Below are positions 25,021-34,366 of a stretch of 64,000 bases of DNA, one piece after another; position 1 is the stretch's first letter, and every line of letters begins with the position of its first letter. The translations under genes and the position numbers were made by a program. Under the pieces are notes generated by a model. That model did no database searches, had not been told where the DNA came from, and saw only the letters and a program-made list of their open reading frames with translations. Origin of the DNA: Domibacillus robiginosus (GTDB lineage: Bacteria > Bacillota > Bacilli > Bacillales > Domibacillaceae); assembly GCF_000966195.1 (NCBI RefSeq), contig NZ_LAHL01000003.1:62001-126000 (forward strand). Direction: 5' to 3'.

Positions 25021-26062
25021 AATGCCGTTTTTCCAGCGCATTTCGTATATCCTGAAGGTGCTGGTCGATGTTGTTTTTTGTGATATAAACGCCAAACGGG
25101 CTTTTTGCATCGGGGCCGGCTTCAATCCGTTTTGCGATTTTTGTACCGGTTTCCGGATAAAAGTGATGGCCGTCAAAATAATTGGTTAGGTCATTCGTCA
25201 CTTCATTTGGATACATAAAGTTATAAACACCGCCGTAAAGCTCAACTAAATCACGCAGCCACTGTTCATAGTCATCAAGGTGACCGGTATCAACAAGCGC
25301 ATCAAACAGCTCCATCGAAATGGGAGTCGTGTACACGATCTTTTCTACATCTGGGTGCCGCTTGTTGAAAATCGACAAAAATTCTTTGTACCTGGGATTG
25401 TATACGTAATGACTGCCGTAAAATTCCTGTTTGAAGCGTTCAATTTTTTCGGCCGTGTTTTGTTCAAGCTCTTCCCGGGAAATTTTCTTTGCATCGGCTG
25501 TATTGTCCCGGTTATACACGCGGTTAAGCGACACATCGTTAGCAATAGACAGGCGCGCGTTCTCTAGAGAGTATCGCAGGGTATCAAAAGATAATAGATT
25601 TTTAAAACGGTACAGCGGATCTGCTACTTTCTTTTCATAATTGGTCAGCGACCGAGGCTGGCTGCTTTCCTGAACGGAAGATTTAAAGAAATCAACCCCT
25701 AATATTACACGCTGGACCGGCTGTTTACTATGTGCTTCTGCAAATGCAAGAAATGTATCATATTCTCGTATAGATAGATCATTAACGGAATAGTTATAAA
25801 CTTTCATACTTTTAAACTCGTGCTGGTCAATATAAGTTGACCGGCTTGATCCAAGCAAAATGGTATCGTACGAAAACGGCTGAAACAAAATGCGGTTTGT
25901 TTTTTGCTGCCGCTCATCAATCACAGCTTGATGATCATTCCACGCATGCTTTTGGCCAAAGGTCCAAAGCGGATCAATAAAGTAATTGATGATAGAAATA
26001 GGAACGAGTGTTAAAAGTAAAAGAGAAAAAAAGATTGCCAGAAAGCGTCTGGACTGTTTCAT
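25019..26062 (-). CDS. Membrane-anchored SGNH-hydrolase-like protein
   Basis: A 347-aa protein with one N-terminal membrane helix (FLAIFFSLLLLTLVPISII) and an extracellular domain. ILLGSSRSTYI near residue 70 occupies the position of the GDS/GSS nucleophile motif, and DGHHFYPETG near residue 300 fits the Asp-x-x-His motif of SGNH/DltD/AlgX-type proteins. Such enzymes add or remove acyl groups on wall polymers; a role on the secondary wall polymer or teichoic acid is inference from the envelope-gene setting. Start ATG 26062 follows AAGGTG; GTG at 26071 is possible. Single gene. Confidence 0.6.
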   Translation of the reverse strand: MKQSRRFLAIFFSLLLLTLVPISIINYFIDPLWTFGQKHAWNDHQAVIDERQQKTNRILFQPFSYDTILLGSSRSTYIDQHEFKSMKVYNYSVNDLSIREYDTFLAFAEAHSKQPVQRVILGVDFFKSSVQESSQPRSLTNYEKKVADPLYRFKNLLSFDTLRYSLENARLSIANDVSLNRVYNRDNTADAKKISREELEQNTAEKIERFKQEFYGSHYVYNPRYKEFLSIFNKRHPDVEKIVYTTPISMELFDALVDTGHLDDYEQWLRDLVELYGGVYNFMYPNEVTNDLTNYFDGHHFYPETGTKIAKRIEAGPDAKSPFGVYITKNNIDQHLQDIRNALEKRH

Positions 26063-26229
26063 GCAAATCACACCTTAAACGTTAAAATAAAGAATGGTGA
26101 CGTATGATTAGTAGAGCTGTCAAGTTTACGATTTTTTGCCTGATAAAGGATAACAACAGGATTAATCATACTACAGCTCTCATTTTTCGACAATAAGGGA
26201 AGAGAATACCTCATTTTTTAAATTAACGG

Positions 26230-26357
26230 TTGTAAGTGTAAAAAGATGTGATAGAATGGACATATAGTTTCCGTTTTGTATGTAAAATAACTCGTTTTGC
26301 TAGAACGTGGTTGGTACAAGCTGTGAGCATCTGTCCGGTATGACAGGTGCTTTTTTA
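26230..26357 (+). ncRNA. Candidate small RNA with its own promoter and terminator
   Basis: A promoter-like TTGTAA (26230), 16-bp spacer and TAGAAT (26252) precede ~90 nt that end in hairpin AGCATCTGTC / GACAGGTGCT and T6 (26326-26356). No reading frame with a ribosome binding site lies between. The space between the SGNH-like gene and slaP otherwise has no use for a plus-strand terminator. It could be a small RNA or the relic of a lost gene. Confidence 0.4.
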
Positions 26358-26370
26358 CTTTGTTCCAATA

Positions 26371-26422
26371 AAAAAGGTGCCCGTGCAGTCAGCTCGCTGA
26401 CGCTTGAGGGCACCTTTTTTTA
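26371..26422 (-). terminator. Terminator of secA2-slaP
   Basis: Long hairpin: outer stem AAAAAAGGTGCCC / GGGCACCTTTTTT and inner stem GTCAGC / GCTGAC. Directly downstream of the slaP stop on the minus strand. Confidence 0.85.
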
Positions 26423-27319
26423 TTTGCTTACGCGGACACTCCATTTAGAGAAATCGGCGTTTTCTTTTTGAACGAGCGAGGCCGGGAAAACAAATGACCA
26501 TGGCTTTGTTGTGTTGGCTTTTACTTCAAAATCGCCAACGTTAAACTGGCCGTGGGCGACAAGATCGCCTGCTGCATCAAAAAGCTGCAGCGGCAGTTTT
26601 TCAATATTTACATTCCGGTCGTAGCCGTTTCGGATCAGCACGGAAATGGTTAAATCTCCGTTATCAAGCGTTGCAGCGCTGAGCCCTGTGAAATTCAATT
26701 CATTTTTAGCCGGATCACCGAGCTTTTCCACAATCCGCTGCAGGTTTTCTTTTTGCTCCTGTGGCAATGTTTTGTCCCATTTTTCATCAAGGTCAAGCTT
26801 ATGCTTGCGTGATGTTAAATCAAACGCGATCGACCAGTTTTCTTTGCCTAGTTCAACACGGGGATCAAGAGACGCAGCCGGGAAAAGAAATGTCCACGGA
26901 CGGCTTGAATCAGCCGGAAGGGCTCCGACATCTTTTAAAGGAAATGTATCCCGCGCCTTCAGTTCATTTTTTTCATTAAGCAGAAGAAGAGGTACATCTC
27001 CCAGTGTAATCTCACGTTCAACCGTATTGCGGATAAATGCAGAAACCGCAATGCCGTTCGGCTGCTCACTCCATTCAATGCCGGACAGGGAAAGCTGGTT
27101 GCGCTTAAGCGGCGGCAGCTCATTGTTTAAAAAACGCAGCACATACATTTGCTCTTGAGAAACCGTCTGCGCCGGGTGAAGGGACAGGGCTGTTGTTACT
27201 TCTTCTGTGCCCGCTTCTGATTCTCCGCCGGTTACCTCTGCGGCAGAAACGGAGGTCTCGCGTCCATCATTTTTAAGTGCTTCATCATTTTTACCTTTTC
27301 GTTTAAAGAAAGAAAACAT
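26420..27319 (-). CDS. slaP: Accessory Sec S-layer assembly protein SlaP
   Basis: A 299-aa cytoplasmic protein with no signal or membrane segment. After a ~50-aa variable lead it contains two copies of one ~110-aa module: each has an N/LxxTGL or LSGIEW strand, an FIRN/LIRN motif and a final PWTFLFPAA or PWSFVFPAS. This duplicated layout matches the accessory Sec S-layer assembly protein family (SlaP of B. anthracis), which acts with SecA2 in exporting S-layer proteins. Start ATG 27319 follows AAAAGGAG. It lies three bases after the secA2 stop in one operon, supporting the call. Confidence 0.85.
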   Translation of the reverse strand: MFSFFKRKGKNDEALKNDGRETSVSAAEVTGGESEAGTEEVTTALSLHPAQTVSQEQMYVLRFLNNELPPLKRNQLSLSGIEWSEQPNGIAVSAFIRNTVEREITLGDVPLLLLNEKNELKARDTFPLKDVGALPADSSRPWTFLFPAASLDPRVELGKENWSIAFDLTSRKHKLDLDEKWDKTLPQEQKENLQRIVEKLGDPAKNELNFTGLSAATLDNGDLTISVLIRNGYDRNVNIEKLPLQLFDAAGDLVAHGQFNVGDFEVKANTTKPWSFVFPASLVQKENADFSKWSVRVSK

Positions 27320-27322
27320 CGG

Positions 27323-29674
27323 TTAATTCTCCTTTTTCGTGAATTCCGTCATGAAAGCGGCCGTTTTGGCAGAAATAGAACGAAGCAGGTCGCGGTAAGA
27401 CGTTTGGAAAAGCTGTAAGCCTTCACGTGCATAAATGCGCATTGGATCTTCCTGCTGATAATGCCGCAGTCCAATGCCTTCTTTTAAGCGCGTCATTTGT
27501 TCAAGGTGATGAACCCAGGCAGCATCAAGATCAGCTGTCATAATTCGTTTGATCCCATCATCCCATGACGGGTCGTATTCTTCATTTACCCAGTCCAGAT
27601 AATCGGCTAAAACCGGTTCAACCGTGCGTTCCACTTCTTTTTTGCTGGATACTTCCTCTGGAAGCGGAATGGCGCGGCCGCCGAACATGGCCTGAAGATG
27701 CCCGGAAAGGATATCGAGCGTCCATTCCTCTGGCTCCGCTTCCTCATGGCAGTAGTAGTCGATTTCTTCGCGAACAGAGCGTTTTACCATATCCAGGAGC
27801 CGCTCTTTCTGGGATGCATTATCAATAATGGCGTTGCGCAGACCGAAAATCACACCACGCTGCTCATTAATCACATCATCCAGCTTTAAATTGTATTCGC
27901 GGATCGAATAGTTCGAGCCTTCCACAATCCGCTGTACGCGGTCTACAAATTCATGTATTTTTTTGTAGGTAACCAGACCATCACTGTTTGTCTGCACTTT
28001 TTTCGCAAGCTTGGCCAGGTCATCTTTGGCAAAGCGGCGGAACATTGCATCCTCAAGTGAAATGATAAATTCACTGGAGCCGGGATCTCCCTGACGTCCG
28101 GAACGGCCCTTGAGCTGGTTGTCAACCCGGCGGCTTTCGTGGCGTTCCGTCCCGATGACATGCAGTCCGCCGAGCTCGGGAACGCCCTCGCCAAGCAGAA
28201 TATCCGTACCGCGTCCAGCCATGTTTGTTGCAATGGTGATATGGCCGCGCTGGCCCGAGCGTGAAATAAGCTCCACTTCCTGCTCCACGCTTTTCGCATT
28301 TAACAGCTCAAAAGACAGTCCGGCTTCTTTAAAATGCTCGGCGATTTTTTCAGACTGTAAAATAGAAGTGGTTCCGACCAGCACGGGCTGACCCTTCGCA
28401 TGGCGCGCGATGGTTTCGGCTGTAACAGCGGCATATTTTTGCTCGATTGTCTGGTAAATGCGGTCAGGCATGTCCACGCGCTGTACCGGCCGGTTGGTCG
28501 GTACAGGAATCACCTGCATGTTATACACTTGAAGCAGCTCTTTTTCTTCTGTTTTGGCCGTACCGGTCATGCCGGACAGGAATGGGTACATGCGGAAGTA
28601 GTTTTGAATCGTAATCGAAGCCTGCGTTTTATTTTCGTCCGTGACTTCGAGTCCTTCTTTTGCTTCAATGGCCTGGTGAAGACCGTCTGACAGGGTTCGT
28701 CCTTCCATCGTGCGGCCTGTAAACATATCGACAAGCAGAATCGATCCGTCCTTCACGATATAGTCTACATCCTTTTCGAACATTACATGAGCCCGTACTG
28801 CCTGAATCATGTAATGGTAAAGCGTCTGGTGCTCAAGCTCGTATAAATTGTCAACGCCGAATGCTTTTTCTACTTTTTCAATTCCGCCATCGGTCAAGCT
28901 GACGGCTTTTGTTTCATCATCAAGGTGATAGTCCTCATCACGCACAAACCGTTTGGCCACGCGTGAACCGATATAGTGAAGGTCAGCAGCAGGCGGCATT
29001 TTACCGGCAATGATTAGCGGTGTTTTTGCTTCATCAATTAAAACGCTATCGACTTCATCAATGATCGCGAAATGGTAGGGCCGCTGAACGCGCTGCGAAG
29101 GGTGCCAGACCATATTGTCACGCAGGTAATCGAAGCCAAATTCCGTTCCGACACCGTAGGTAATGTCCGCATTGTACGCTTCCTGTTTTTCTTTACTATC
29201 CATAAGCGGCACATTTAAGCCGACTGTCAGGCCAAGAAATTCATGAAGCGGTCCGATGGTGTCACGGTCGCGCTTCGCTAAATATTCATTCACAGTAATT
29301 ACGTGAACGCCTTTGCCTTCAAGCGCACGCAGGTAGCTTGGCAGGGAAGCAACAAGTGTTTTTCCTTCCCCTGTTGCCATTTCTGCAATGTTGGCGCCGG
29401 ACAAAATCAGGCCGCCGATCAGCTGAACATCATAATGGCGCATGCCAAGAACGCGTTTGGCTGCTTCACGCACCACGGCAAACGCCTCTGTTTTAATATC
29501 ATCAATCGCTGCGCCGCCGGCAAGGCGTTCCTTGAATTCTGCTGTTTTGCCACGCAGCTGTTCGTCTGTTAACGCTTCAATGGCTGCTTCTTGTTCATTA
29601 ATCTCTGTAACTAGCTTTCGGTATGTTTTTAACTGCCGCTCGGCAGCATCTTTTTTTCGAAATAAGGAAACCAT
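27323..29674 (-). CDS. secA2: Accessory preprotein translocase ATPase SecA2
   Basis: A 783-aa SecA family motor: Walker A MATGEGKT near residue 100, DEVDSVLIDEA, helicase domain motif NMAGRGTDI and GRSGRQGD. Unlike housekeeping SecA it is shorter and ends FMTEFTKKEN with no zinc-binding CxCxSGKKYKxC tail, the usual sign of SecA2. Together with slaP this indicates the B. anthracis-type accessory pathway for SLH-domain S-layer proteins, two of which are encoded in this window. ATG at 29674 follows GGGGAG. It heads a two-gene minus-strand operon. Confidence 0.9.
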   Translation of the reverse strand: MVSLFRKKDAAERQLKTYRKLVTEINEQEAAIEALTDEQLRGKTAEFKERLAGGAAIDDIKTEAFAVVREAAKRVLGMRHYDVQLIGGLILSGANIAEMATGEGKTLVASLPSYLRALEGKGVHVITVNEYLAKRDRDTIGPLHEFLGLTVGLNVPLMDSKEKQEAYNADITYGVGTEFGFDYLRDNMVWHPSQRVQRPYHFAIIDEVDSVLIDEAKTPLIIAGKMPPAADLHYIGSRVAKRFVRDEDYHLDDETKAVSLTDGGIEKVEKAFGVDNLYELEHQTLYHYMIQAVRAHVMFEKDVDYIVKDGSILLVDMFTGRTMEGRTLSDGLHQAIEAKEGLEVTDENKTQASITIQNYFRMYPFLSGMTGTAKTEEKELLQVYNMQVIPVPTNRPVQRVDMPDRIYQTIEQKYAAVTAETIARHAKGQPVLVGTTSILQSEKIAEHFKEAGLSFELLNAKSVEQEVELISRSGQRGHITIATNMAGRGTDILLGEGVPELGGLHVIGTERHESRRVDNQLKGRSGRQGDPGSSEFIISLEDAMFRRFAKDDLAKLAKKVQTNSDGLVTYKKIHEFVDRVQRIVEGSNYSIREYNLKLDDVINEQRGVIFGLRNAIIDNASQKERLLDMVKRSVREEIDYYCHEEAEPEEWTLDILSGHLQAMFGGRAIPLPEEVSSKKEVERTVEPVLADYLDWVNEEYDPSWDDGIKRIMTADLDAAWVHHLEQMTRLKEGIGLRHYQQEDPMRIYAREGLQLFQTSYRDLLRSISAKTAAFMTEFTKKEN

Positions 29675-29986
29675 TTATTTCACTCCCCAGAATACGTTCC
29701 GTGGGCCCGTCTAATGCGGTTCACAAAGGCATGATAGCTGAATGCTGCGCACGCAGCCGCCCATCCTTTATCTTAACAGAAGACAGCATGAAAGAAAATA
29801 TCAGGTCTTTTTCATGTTTATGGTGGATATAATGGTTGTTTGCGATTATAATGTTGAAATTGAGGACAAATAAAAATAATCATGTTCGGGCCTGCTCGGC
29901 AGGTCACAAAAGCATTGCGGCAGGACGCCGCGCATGTAGCTTTTGATCATTTCACATATATTTCTGGCCAACAGAGGGAGGATCTT
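29675..29986. other. Divergent region between secA2 and tagO with a CAGGACG hairpin
   Basis: Holds promoters for both genes (TATAAT at 29826 and 29837 on the plus strand; no strong -35 seen). In the tagO leader a hairpin GCGG-CAGGACG-CCGC (29917-29931) is enclosed by AAAAGC / GCTTTT. The heptamer loop equals that of the 16453-16586 array. No gene. Confidence 0.5.
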
Positions 29987-31054
29987 ATGGTTTTTGCCTT
30001 TATTATCTGTGTACTGGCTTCTTTAGCCATTACGCCACTTGTGAAAAAATTCGCTATCGCCATCGGAGCTGTTGACAAACCAAATTACCGAAAAGTACAT
30101 CAGCGGATTATGCCGCGCATGGGCGGGCTGGCCATTTTTATCAGCTTCCTGATTGGCATGCTTGTGCTGCAGCCTGCTGCACCCTATGATTTGCCGCTGA
30201 TGAACCCTGCGATTATCATTGGAAGTTTTATTATCATTTTAACAGGCGTATTTGATGACCGTTTTGAGCTTTCTGCAAAGGTAAAGCTTGCCGGCCAAAT
30301 CGCGGCGGCCCTTGTGGTAGTCGTATATGGGGATGTTCGGCTCGATTTCTTTAACCTGCCGTTTGGCGGAACTATTGAATTTAACAGCTTTTTAAGCATT
30401 CCACTGACGATTATCTGGATTGTGGCGATTACAAACGCGATTAATTTAATTGACGGCCTTGATGGTCTTGCGGCCGGTGTTTCGACGATTGCCCTATTTA
30501 CAATCAGCTTTATGGCCTTTTTAAAAGGTGATGTATACGTTATGAGCGTAGCATTGATTGTAGCGGCCAGCACGATTGGATTTTTGAAATACAATTTCCA
30601 CCCTGCCAAAATCTTTATGGGGGATACTGGGGCACTGTTTCTTGGTTTTATTATTTCCGTGGTGTCACTACTCGGCTTTAAAAATATTACGGTCGTGTCA
30701 CTCATTATTCCGATTATTATCCTGGGGGTACCGATCTCGGATACGATTTTTGCGATTATCCGCCGGAAGCTGAACAAGCAGCCGATCTCCGCGCCGGACA
30801 AATCTCACCTTCATCATTGCCTTCTTCGGACAGGCTATACGCATAAACAAACGGTTTTAATTATTTATATGATTGCCATGCTGTTTGGTCTGGCAGCGAT
30901 TATTTTCTCTATGGCCACTCTGTGGGGTGCTATTATTATGATGGCGGTCATTACTATCGCCATTGAAATTTTCGTTGAAAGCATTGGCTTGATCGGCAAT
31001 GACTACAAGCCGCTTTTAAACTTTGTAAAAGGCGGAACGAAAAAAAATATGTAA
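29987..31054 (+). CDS. tagO: Undecaprenyl-phosphate GlcNAc-1-phosphate transferase TagO
   Basis: A 355-aa polytopic membrane enzyme of the MraY/WecA/TagO family. It moves GlcNAc-1-phosphate from UDP-GlcNAc to undecaprenyl phosphate, the first step for teichoic acid and other wall polymers. Seen: GVFDDRFELS (acidic catalytic motif), NAINLIDGLDGLAAG, KIFMGDTGALFLG and KSHLHH. Start ATG 29987 follows GAGGGAGGAT; an upstream extension of 35 codons lacks membrane character and is excluded. Convergent with tagU across a shared terminator, as in B. subtilis. The linkage unit may also serve the polymer that SLH domains bind. Confidence 0.93.
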   Translation: MVFAFIICVLASLAITPLVKKFAIAIGAVDKPNYRKVHQRIMPRMGGLAIFISFLIGMLVLQPAAPYDLPLMNPAIIIGSFIIILTGVFDDRFELSAKVKLAGQIAAALVVVVYGDVRLDFFNLPFGGTIEFNSFLSIPLTIIWIVAITNAINLIDGLDGLAAGVSTIALFTISFMAFLKGDVYVMSVALIVAASTIGFLKYNFHPAKIFMGDTGALFLGFIISVVSLLGFKNITVVSLIIPIIILGVPISDTIFAIIRRKLNKQPISAPDKSHLHHCLLRTGYTHKQTVLIIYMIAMLFGLAAIIFSMATLWGAIIMMAVITIAIEIFVESIGLIGNDYKPLLNFVKGGTKKNM

Positions 31055-31055
31055 C

Positions 31056-31096
31056 AAAAAACCCGCTATCCGATTCGTTCGGATAGCGGGTTTTTT
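31056..31096. terminator. Bidirectional terminator tagO / tagU
   Basis: AAAAAACCCGCTATCCG and its complement, seven-base loop, T8. Confidence 0.9.
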
Positions 31097-32143
31097 TTAT
31101 TCTGTGCTGTATGATTCTTCTTCAGATTCGCTGTCTTCATCTGCGGACGAATCATCAGACGGCTCAATGCCAAGGTGGCGCTGCAATTTGCCTTTAATGA
31201 CTTCAAGCTCTGTTTCATCAGCCCGGTAAATGTAAGCACCGGAGGCCAGGAAATCATCTGTCCCTTTGAGTGAAAGAGACTCATAATTCATGCCTTTATC
31301 ACTTTCAGCATAGGTGATCAGTGATTTCATTTCACTGAACGTCAGGTTTGTGCGCATATTGGAGCCAACTGCTTCTAGCAATTCGTCATATTTTGTAAGA
31401 GAATTGAATGAAGTTGCTTTTTTGGTGATGGCCTGCAGCATCTGCTGCTGGCGTTTACCGCGCTCAATATCGCTGTCAGCGTGACGTGTACGTGCAACGG
31501 CAAGCGCTTCTTCACCATTGAGTGTCTGCATGCCTTCTTTTACATAGGTGTAATGAACATCGCTGGAATCTTTTTCTCTAATATCATATGGTACATTAAA
31601 CTTCACGCCGTCAAGCGCATTAACGACATCTACAAAAGCATAAAAATTTAAGCGGACATAGTAGTCAACCGGCACATCAAGAAGTTCCTCAACGGCTTCA
31701 ATTGTGGCTTTCGGGCCGCCGACAACATGGGCGTGGTTAATTTTATTGTAATCTTCCTCTTCAGGAATATAAGCGTACGTATCACGAGGAATACTGATCA
31801 TTTTAATCGTTTTATCTTTTACATTTAACGTTGCTAAAACAAGTGCATCCGTACGGGTGTTGTCCCCATAGTTGCGTCTCTTGTTATCATCAATTCCCAT
31901 AAATAAAATTGAAACGTTATCCTCAAGCGGATGAACCTCCGCATCACGCAGGGCCGACTTTTCACGGCCATCATTCATATAAGAATCCGAGACGATCGTT
32001 TCGGCTTTCTTATAAAGAAAGGCGCCGTAGCCTGCACCAGTAGAAACAACAAGCAGCAGTGGAAGGAAAAGCGTGAAAAATAAAATTCGGCGCTTTTGTG
32101 TTTTCTTCCGGCGCCGGCCCATACGTTGATTGGGTGAACTCAT
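31097..32143 (-). CDS. tagU: LytR-CpsA-Psr ligase (TagU-like)
   Basis: A 348-aa membrane protein: basic N-terminus (RMGRRRKKTQKRR), one transmembrane helix, then an LCP domain with DNTRTDALVLATLNV, MISIPRDTYAYIP, the invariant arginines around it, and KINHAHVVGGP. LCP proteins attach undecaprenyl-linked polymers (teichoic acid, secondary wall polymer) to peptidoglycan outside the membrane. The tail is acidic and Ser-rich. ATG 32143 follows AAAAGGAG. It lies 84 bp downstream of yvyE on the same strand, an arrangement shared with B. subtilis. Confidence 0.9.
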   Translation of the reverse strand: MSSPNQRMGRRRKKTQKRRILFFTLFLPLLLVVSTGAGYGAFLYKKAETIVSDSYMNDGREKSALRDAEVHPLEDNVSILFMGIDDNKRRNYGDNTRTDALVLATLNVKDKTIKMISIPRDTYAYIPEEEDYNKINHAHVVGGPKATIEAVEELLDVPVDYYVRLNFYAFVDVVNALDGVKFNVPYDIREKDSSDVHYTYVKEGMQTLNGEEALAVARTRHADSDIERGKRQQQMLQAITKKATSFNSLTKYDELLEAVGSNMRTNLTFSEMKSLITYAESDKGMNYESLSLKGTDDFLASGAYIYRADETELEVIKGKLQRHLGIEPSDDSSADEDSESEEESYSTE

Positions 32144-32227
32144 GTATTTGTCTCCTTTTAGGTATAATGATCAAATTTTGAACTATCTTTTATTTTACTA
32201 TGAAAGGATAAGTTCGTTCAAATTTTT

Positions 32228-32866
32228 TTAAAATTCGACGGTTTTTTCCATGTATAAAACGTCTCCTTCTGAAAAAACAGCTTGTCCGTTTGTCAGCTCT
32301 GTTATCCAGCTGCAAAAAGCGTCCACCTGCTCTTCCTCTACAAACACGTCGACATCGACTCCTTCGGCATAGCGGATTTCTTTTAATTCATATACCGAGG
32401 CGCGCAATTCGTTTTCAATTTTGCCGAGCCATGTATAATCGATCGAAGCGGTCACAATTTTCATTAGACGGCGTTCGACAATACCAGCTGCGTTCAAGCC
32501 CTCTGATGCCGCTTTGCCGTATGCACGGATCAGACCGCCTGCCCCAAGCTTAATACCGCCAAAATAGCGCGTTACGACGATTGCTGTATCTTTTAATTCT
32601 CTTTTTTTAATAACTTCTAAAATAGGCACACCGGCTGTTCCTGACGGTTCTCCGTCATCATTTGCTTTTTGGATATGATCGTGCTCGCCGATCATATAAG
32701 CCGAGCAGTTATGGGTCGCGTTCCAATGCTGTTTTTTGATTTGGTCAATAAAGGCGATGGCTTCATCGGCGGATTCGACTCTTGCTGTATGAGCAATAAA
32801 GCGTGATTTTTGAATAACGATTTCATGGGCGCTGGAAGATTTTACAGTTTTATAATAAGGTAACAA
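32228..32866 (-). CDS. yvyE: YvyE/YigZ (IMPACT) family protein
   Basis: A 212-aa cytoplasmic protein with the N-terminal UPF0029/IMPACT domain (SRFIAHTARVES, HNCSAYMIG, DDGEPSGTAGVPIL, VTRYFGGIKLGAGGL) and a C-terminal ferredoxin-like DUF1949 domain. The start is TTG at 32866 with AGGAGG upstream. Its role in Bacillus is unclear; the eukaryotic relative regulates translation. Divergent from degS as in B. subtilis. Confidence 0.88.
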   Translation of the reverse strand: MLPYYKTVKSSSAHEIVIQKSRFIAHTARVESADEAIAFIDQIKKQHWNATHNCSAYMIGEHDHIQKANDDGEPSGTAGVPILEVIKKRELKDTAIVVTRYFGGIKLGAGGLIRAYGKAASEGLNAAGIVERRLMKIVTASIDYTWLGKIENELRASVYELKEIRYAEGVDVDVFVEEEQVDAFCSWITELTNGQAVFSEGDVLYMEKTVEF

Positions 32867-33023
32867 AAAAATTCCTCCTATTAGGTTTAAAAATCGAAAA
32901 TAAGGGTAGTCGGTATTGATAGTTTATCGTAAAGGAAAAAAGTCCGGATGAAAAGAGTCATGCTTCGAAATACTTTTAAACGAATCGTAAATAAACTTTA
33001 ATGTTCGTTCCCAGATGTAATGA

Positions 33024-33071
33024 TATAATGAAATTGGCCTTCCCGTGTGAGGTTTTCACCGGGTCTTTTTT
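33024..33071 (+). promoter_or_regulatory. degS leader: TATAAT box followed at once by a terminator-like hairpin
   Basis: TATAAT (33024) is followed within ~15 nt by hairpin CCCGTGTGA..TCACCGGG (33042-33063) and TCTTTTTT. A second long pairing, GAAAGATACAG with CTGCATCTTTC (33111-33148), lies between it and the degS start at 33187. This could be an attenuator controlling degSU. The -35 element is weak, so the promoter itself is uncertain. Confidence 0.35.
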
Positions 33072-33186
33072 GAGGGATTTAAGGTAAACTATGCATTATT
33101 TCCACCATCGAAAGATACAGCTGTATGAAATATGTTCTGCATCTTTCGGGCAGGTCCCATTTATCTCATTTGGAAGGAAACCGATT

Positions 33187-34353
33187 ATGTCCATACGAAA
33201 TTCGGATACCAAACTTCTTGATACAATTTTGGATAAAATGGTGGAAACAGTCGATCAAAGCAAAGACCAGATTTTTTCCATCGCAGAACAAAGCAGAATC
33301 GACTATGAAGCATTAATGGCAGAATTGAAAACGATCAAAAGCCAAATTCACTCCTCTATTGTAGAACAGGAAGATCTGGAACGAAAAGTGAAAATGGCAC
33401 GCAAGCGGCTTTCAGAAGTAAGCCGTGACTTTTCTGTACATTCAGAAGAGGTTGTGCGCCAGGCCTATGAAAAGGCCCATGATTTACAAGTGAAGCTGCT
33501 CGTTTTGCGGCAAAACGAAAAACAGCTCATAGACCGCCGCAACGAGCTGGACCGCCGGCTTTTATCGGTTCACACGACGATCGAGCGGGCGGAGCATCTC
33601 GTTTCGCAAACGGCTGTTGTCCTGAACTACTTAACCCAGGACATGAAAGCGTTTGGCCGGGCACTGGAAGATGCCCAATCCAAGCAGGCGTTTGGTCTGC
33701 AGGTAATGGAAGCGCAGGAAGAAGAGCGTAAGCGTTTGTCTCGTGAAATTCACGATGGGCCGGCCCAGATGATGGCAAATGTGCTGATGCGCTCGGATTT
33801 AATTGAAAAGCTGTACCGGGAACGGGGTGTAGAAGCCGCCTTTAATGAAATTCGCGACCTGAAAAAAATGGTCCGCTCTGCACTGGTTGAAGTGCGCCGG
33901 ATTATTTATGATCTGCGTCCAATGGCGCTTGACGACCTTGGTCTGGTTCCAACGCTGAAAAAGTATTTAGATACTGTGAGCGAATACAGCCGCTCCCGAA
34001 AAGCCACGCCGACTATCACTTTTTCAAACATCGGCCTTGAAAAAAGGCTGCCATCCAATATGGAAGTAGCTCTGTTTCGGCTGATTCAGGAGTCGGTTCA
34101 AAATGCATTAAAACATGCAGGGGCATCCAGTATTCAAGTAAAACTAGAAATAAAGAAAGAACAGGTATTAGCCGTTGTAAAAGATAACGGCAAAGGGTTT
34201 GACCCAAACAAGAAAAAATCAGGCTCTTTTGGCATAATGGGAATGAAAGAGCGAATTGATCTCCTTGATGGAGATATTACCATTCATTCGAAGCCGGGTG
34301 AAGGGGCAGTCGTTTTAATCAGTGTCCCAATAATTGAGCAGCCATTGACTTAG
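33187..34353 (+). CDS. degS: Sensor histidine kinase DegS
   Basis: A 388-aa cytoplasmic histidine kinase. Start ATG 33187 ([10 protein letters not shown]) follows GGAAGGA; an open extension upstream is leader. The N-terminal half is a long coiled coil (residues 20-160), then the HisKA_3 dimerisation domain with phospho-acceptor His189 (SREIHDG) and a HATPase_c domain ([26 protein letters not shown]). It phosphorylates DegU to control exoenzymes, motility and competence. degU follows after 13 bp. Confidence 0.95.
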   Translation: MSIRNSDTKLLDTILDKMVETVDQSKDQIFSIAEQSRIDYEALMAELKTIKSQIHSSIVEQEDLERKVKMARKRLSEVSRDFSVHSEEVVRQAYEKAHDLQVKLLVLRQNEKQLIDRRNELDRRLLSVHTTIERAEHLVSQTAVVLNYLTQDMKAFGRALEDAQSKQAFGLQVMEAQEEERKRLSREIHDGPAQMMANVLMRSDLIEKLYRERGVEAAFNEIRDLKKMVRSALVEVRRIIYDLRPMALDDLGLVPTLKKYLDTVSEYSRSRKATPTITFSNIGLEKRLPSNMEVALFRLIQESVQNALKHAGASSIQVKLEIKKEQVLAVVKDNGKGFDPNKKKSGSFGIMGMKERIDLLDGDITIHSKPGEGAVVLISVPIIEQPLT

Positions 34354-34366
34354 AGGAGGAAAGACG

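Noticed and set aside
33091-33186. Upstream extension of degS
   Set aside because: The ATG at 33187 has the good ribosome binding site and gives the family's normal N-terminus.
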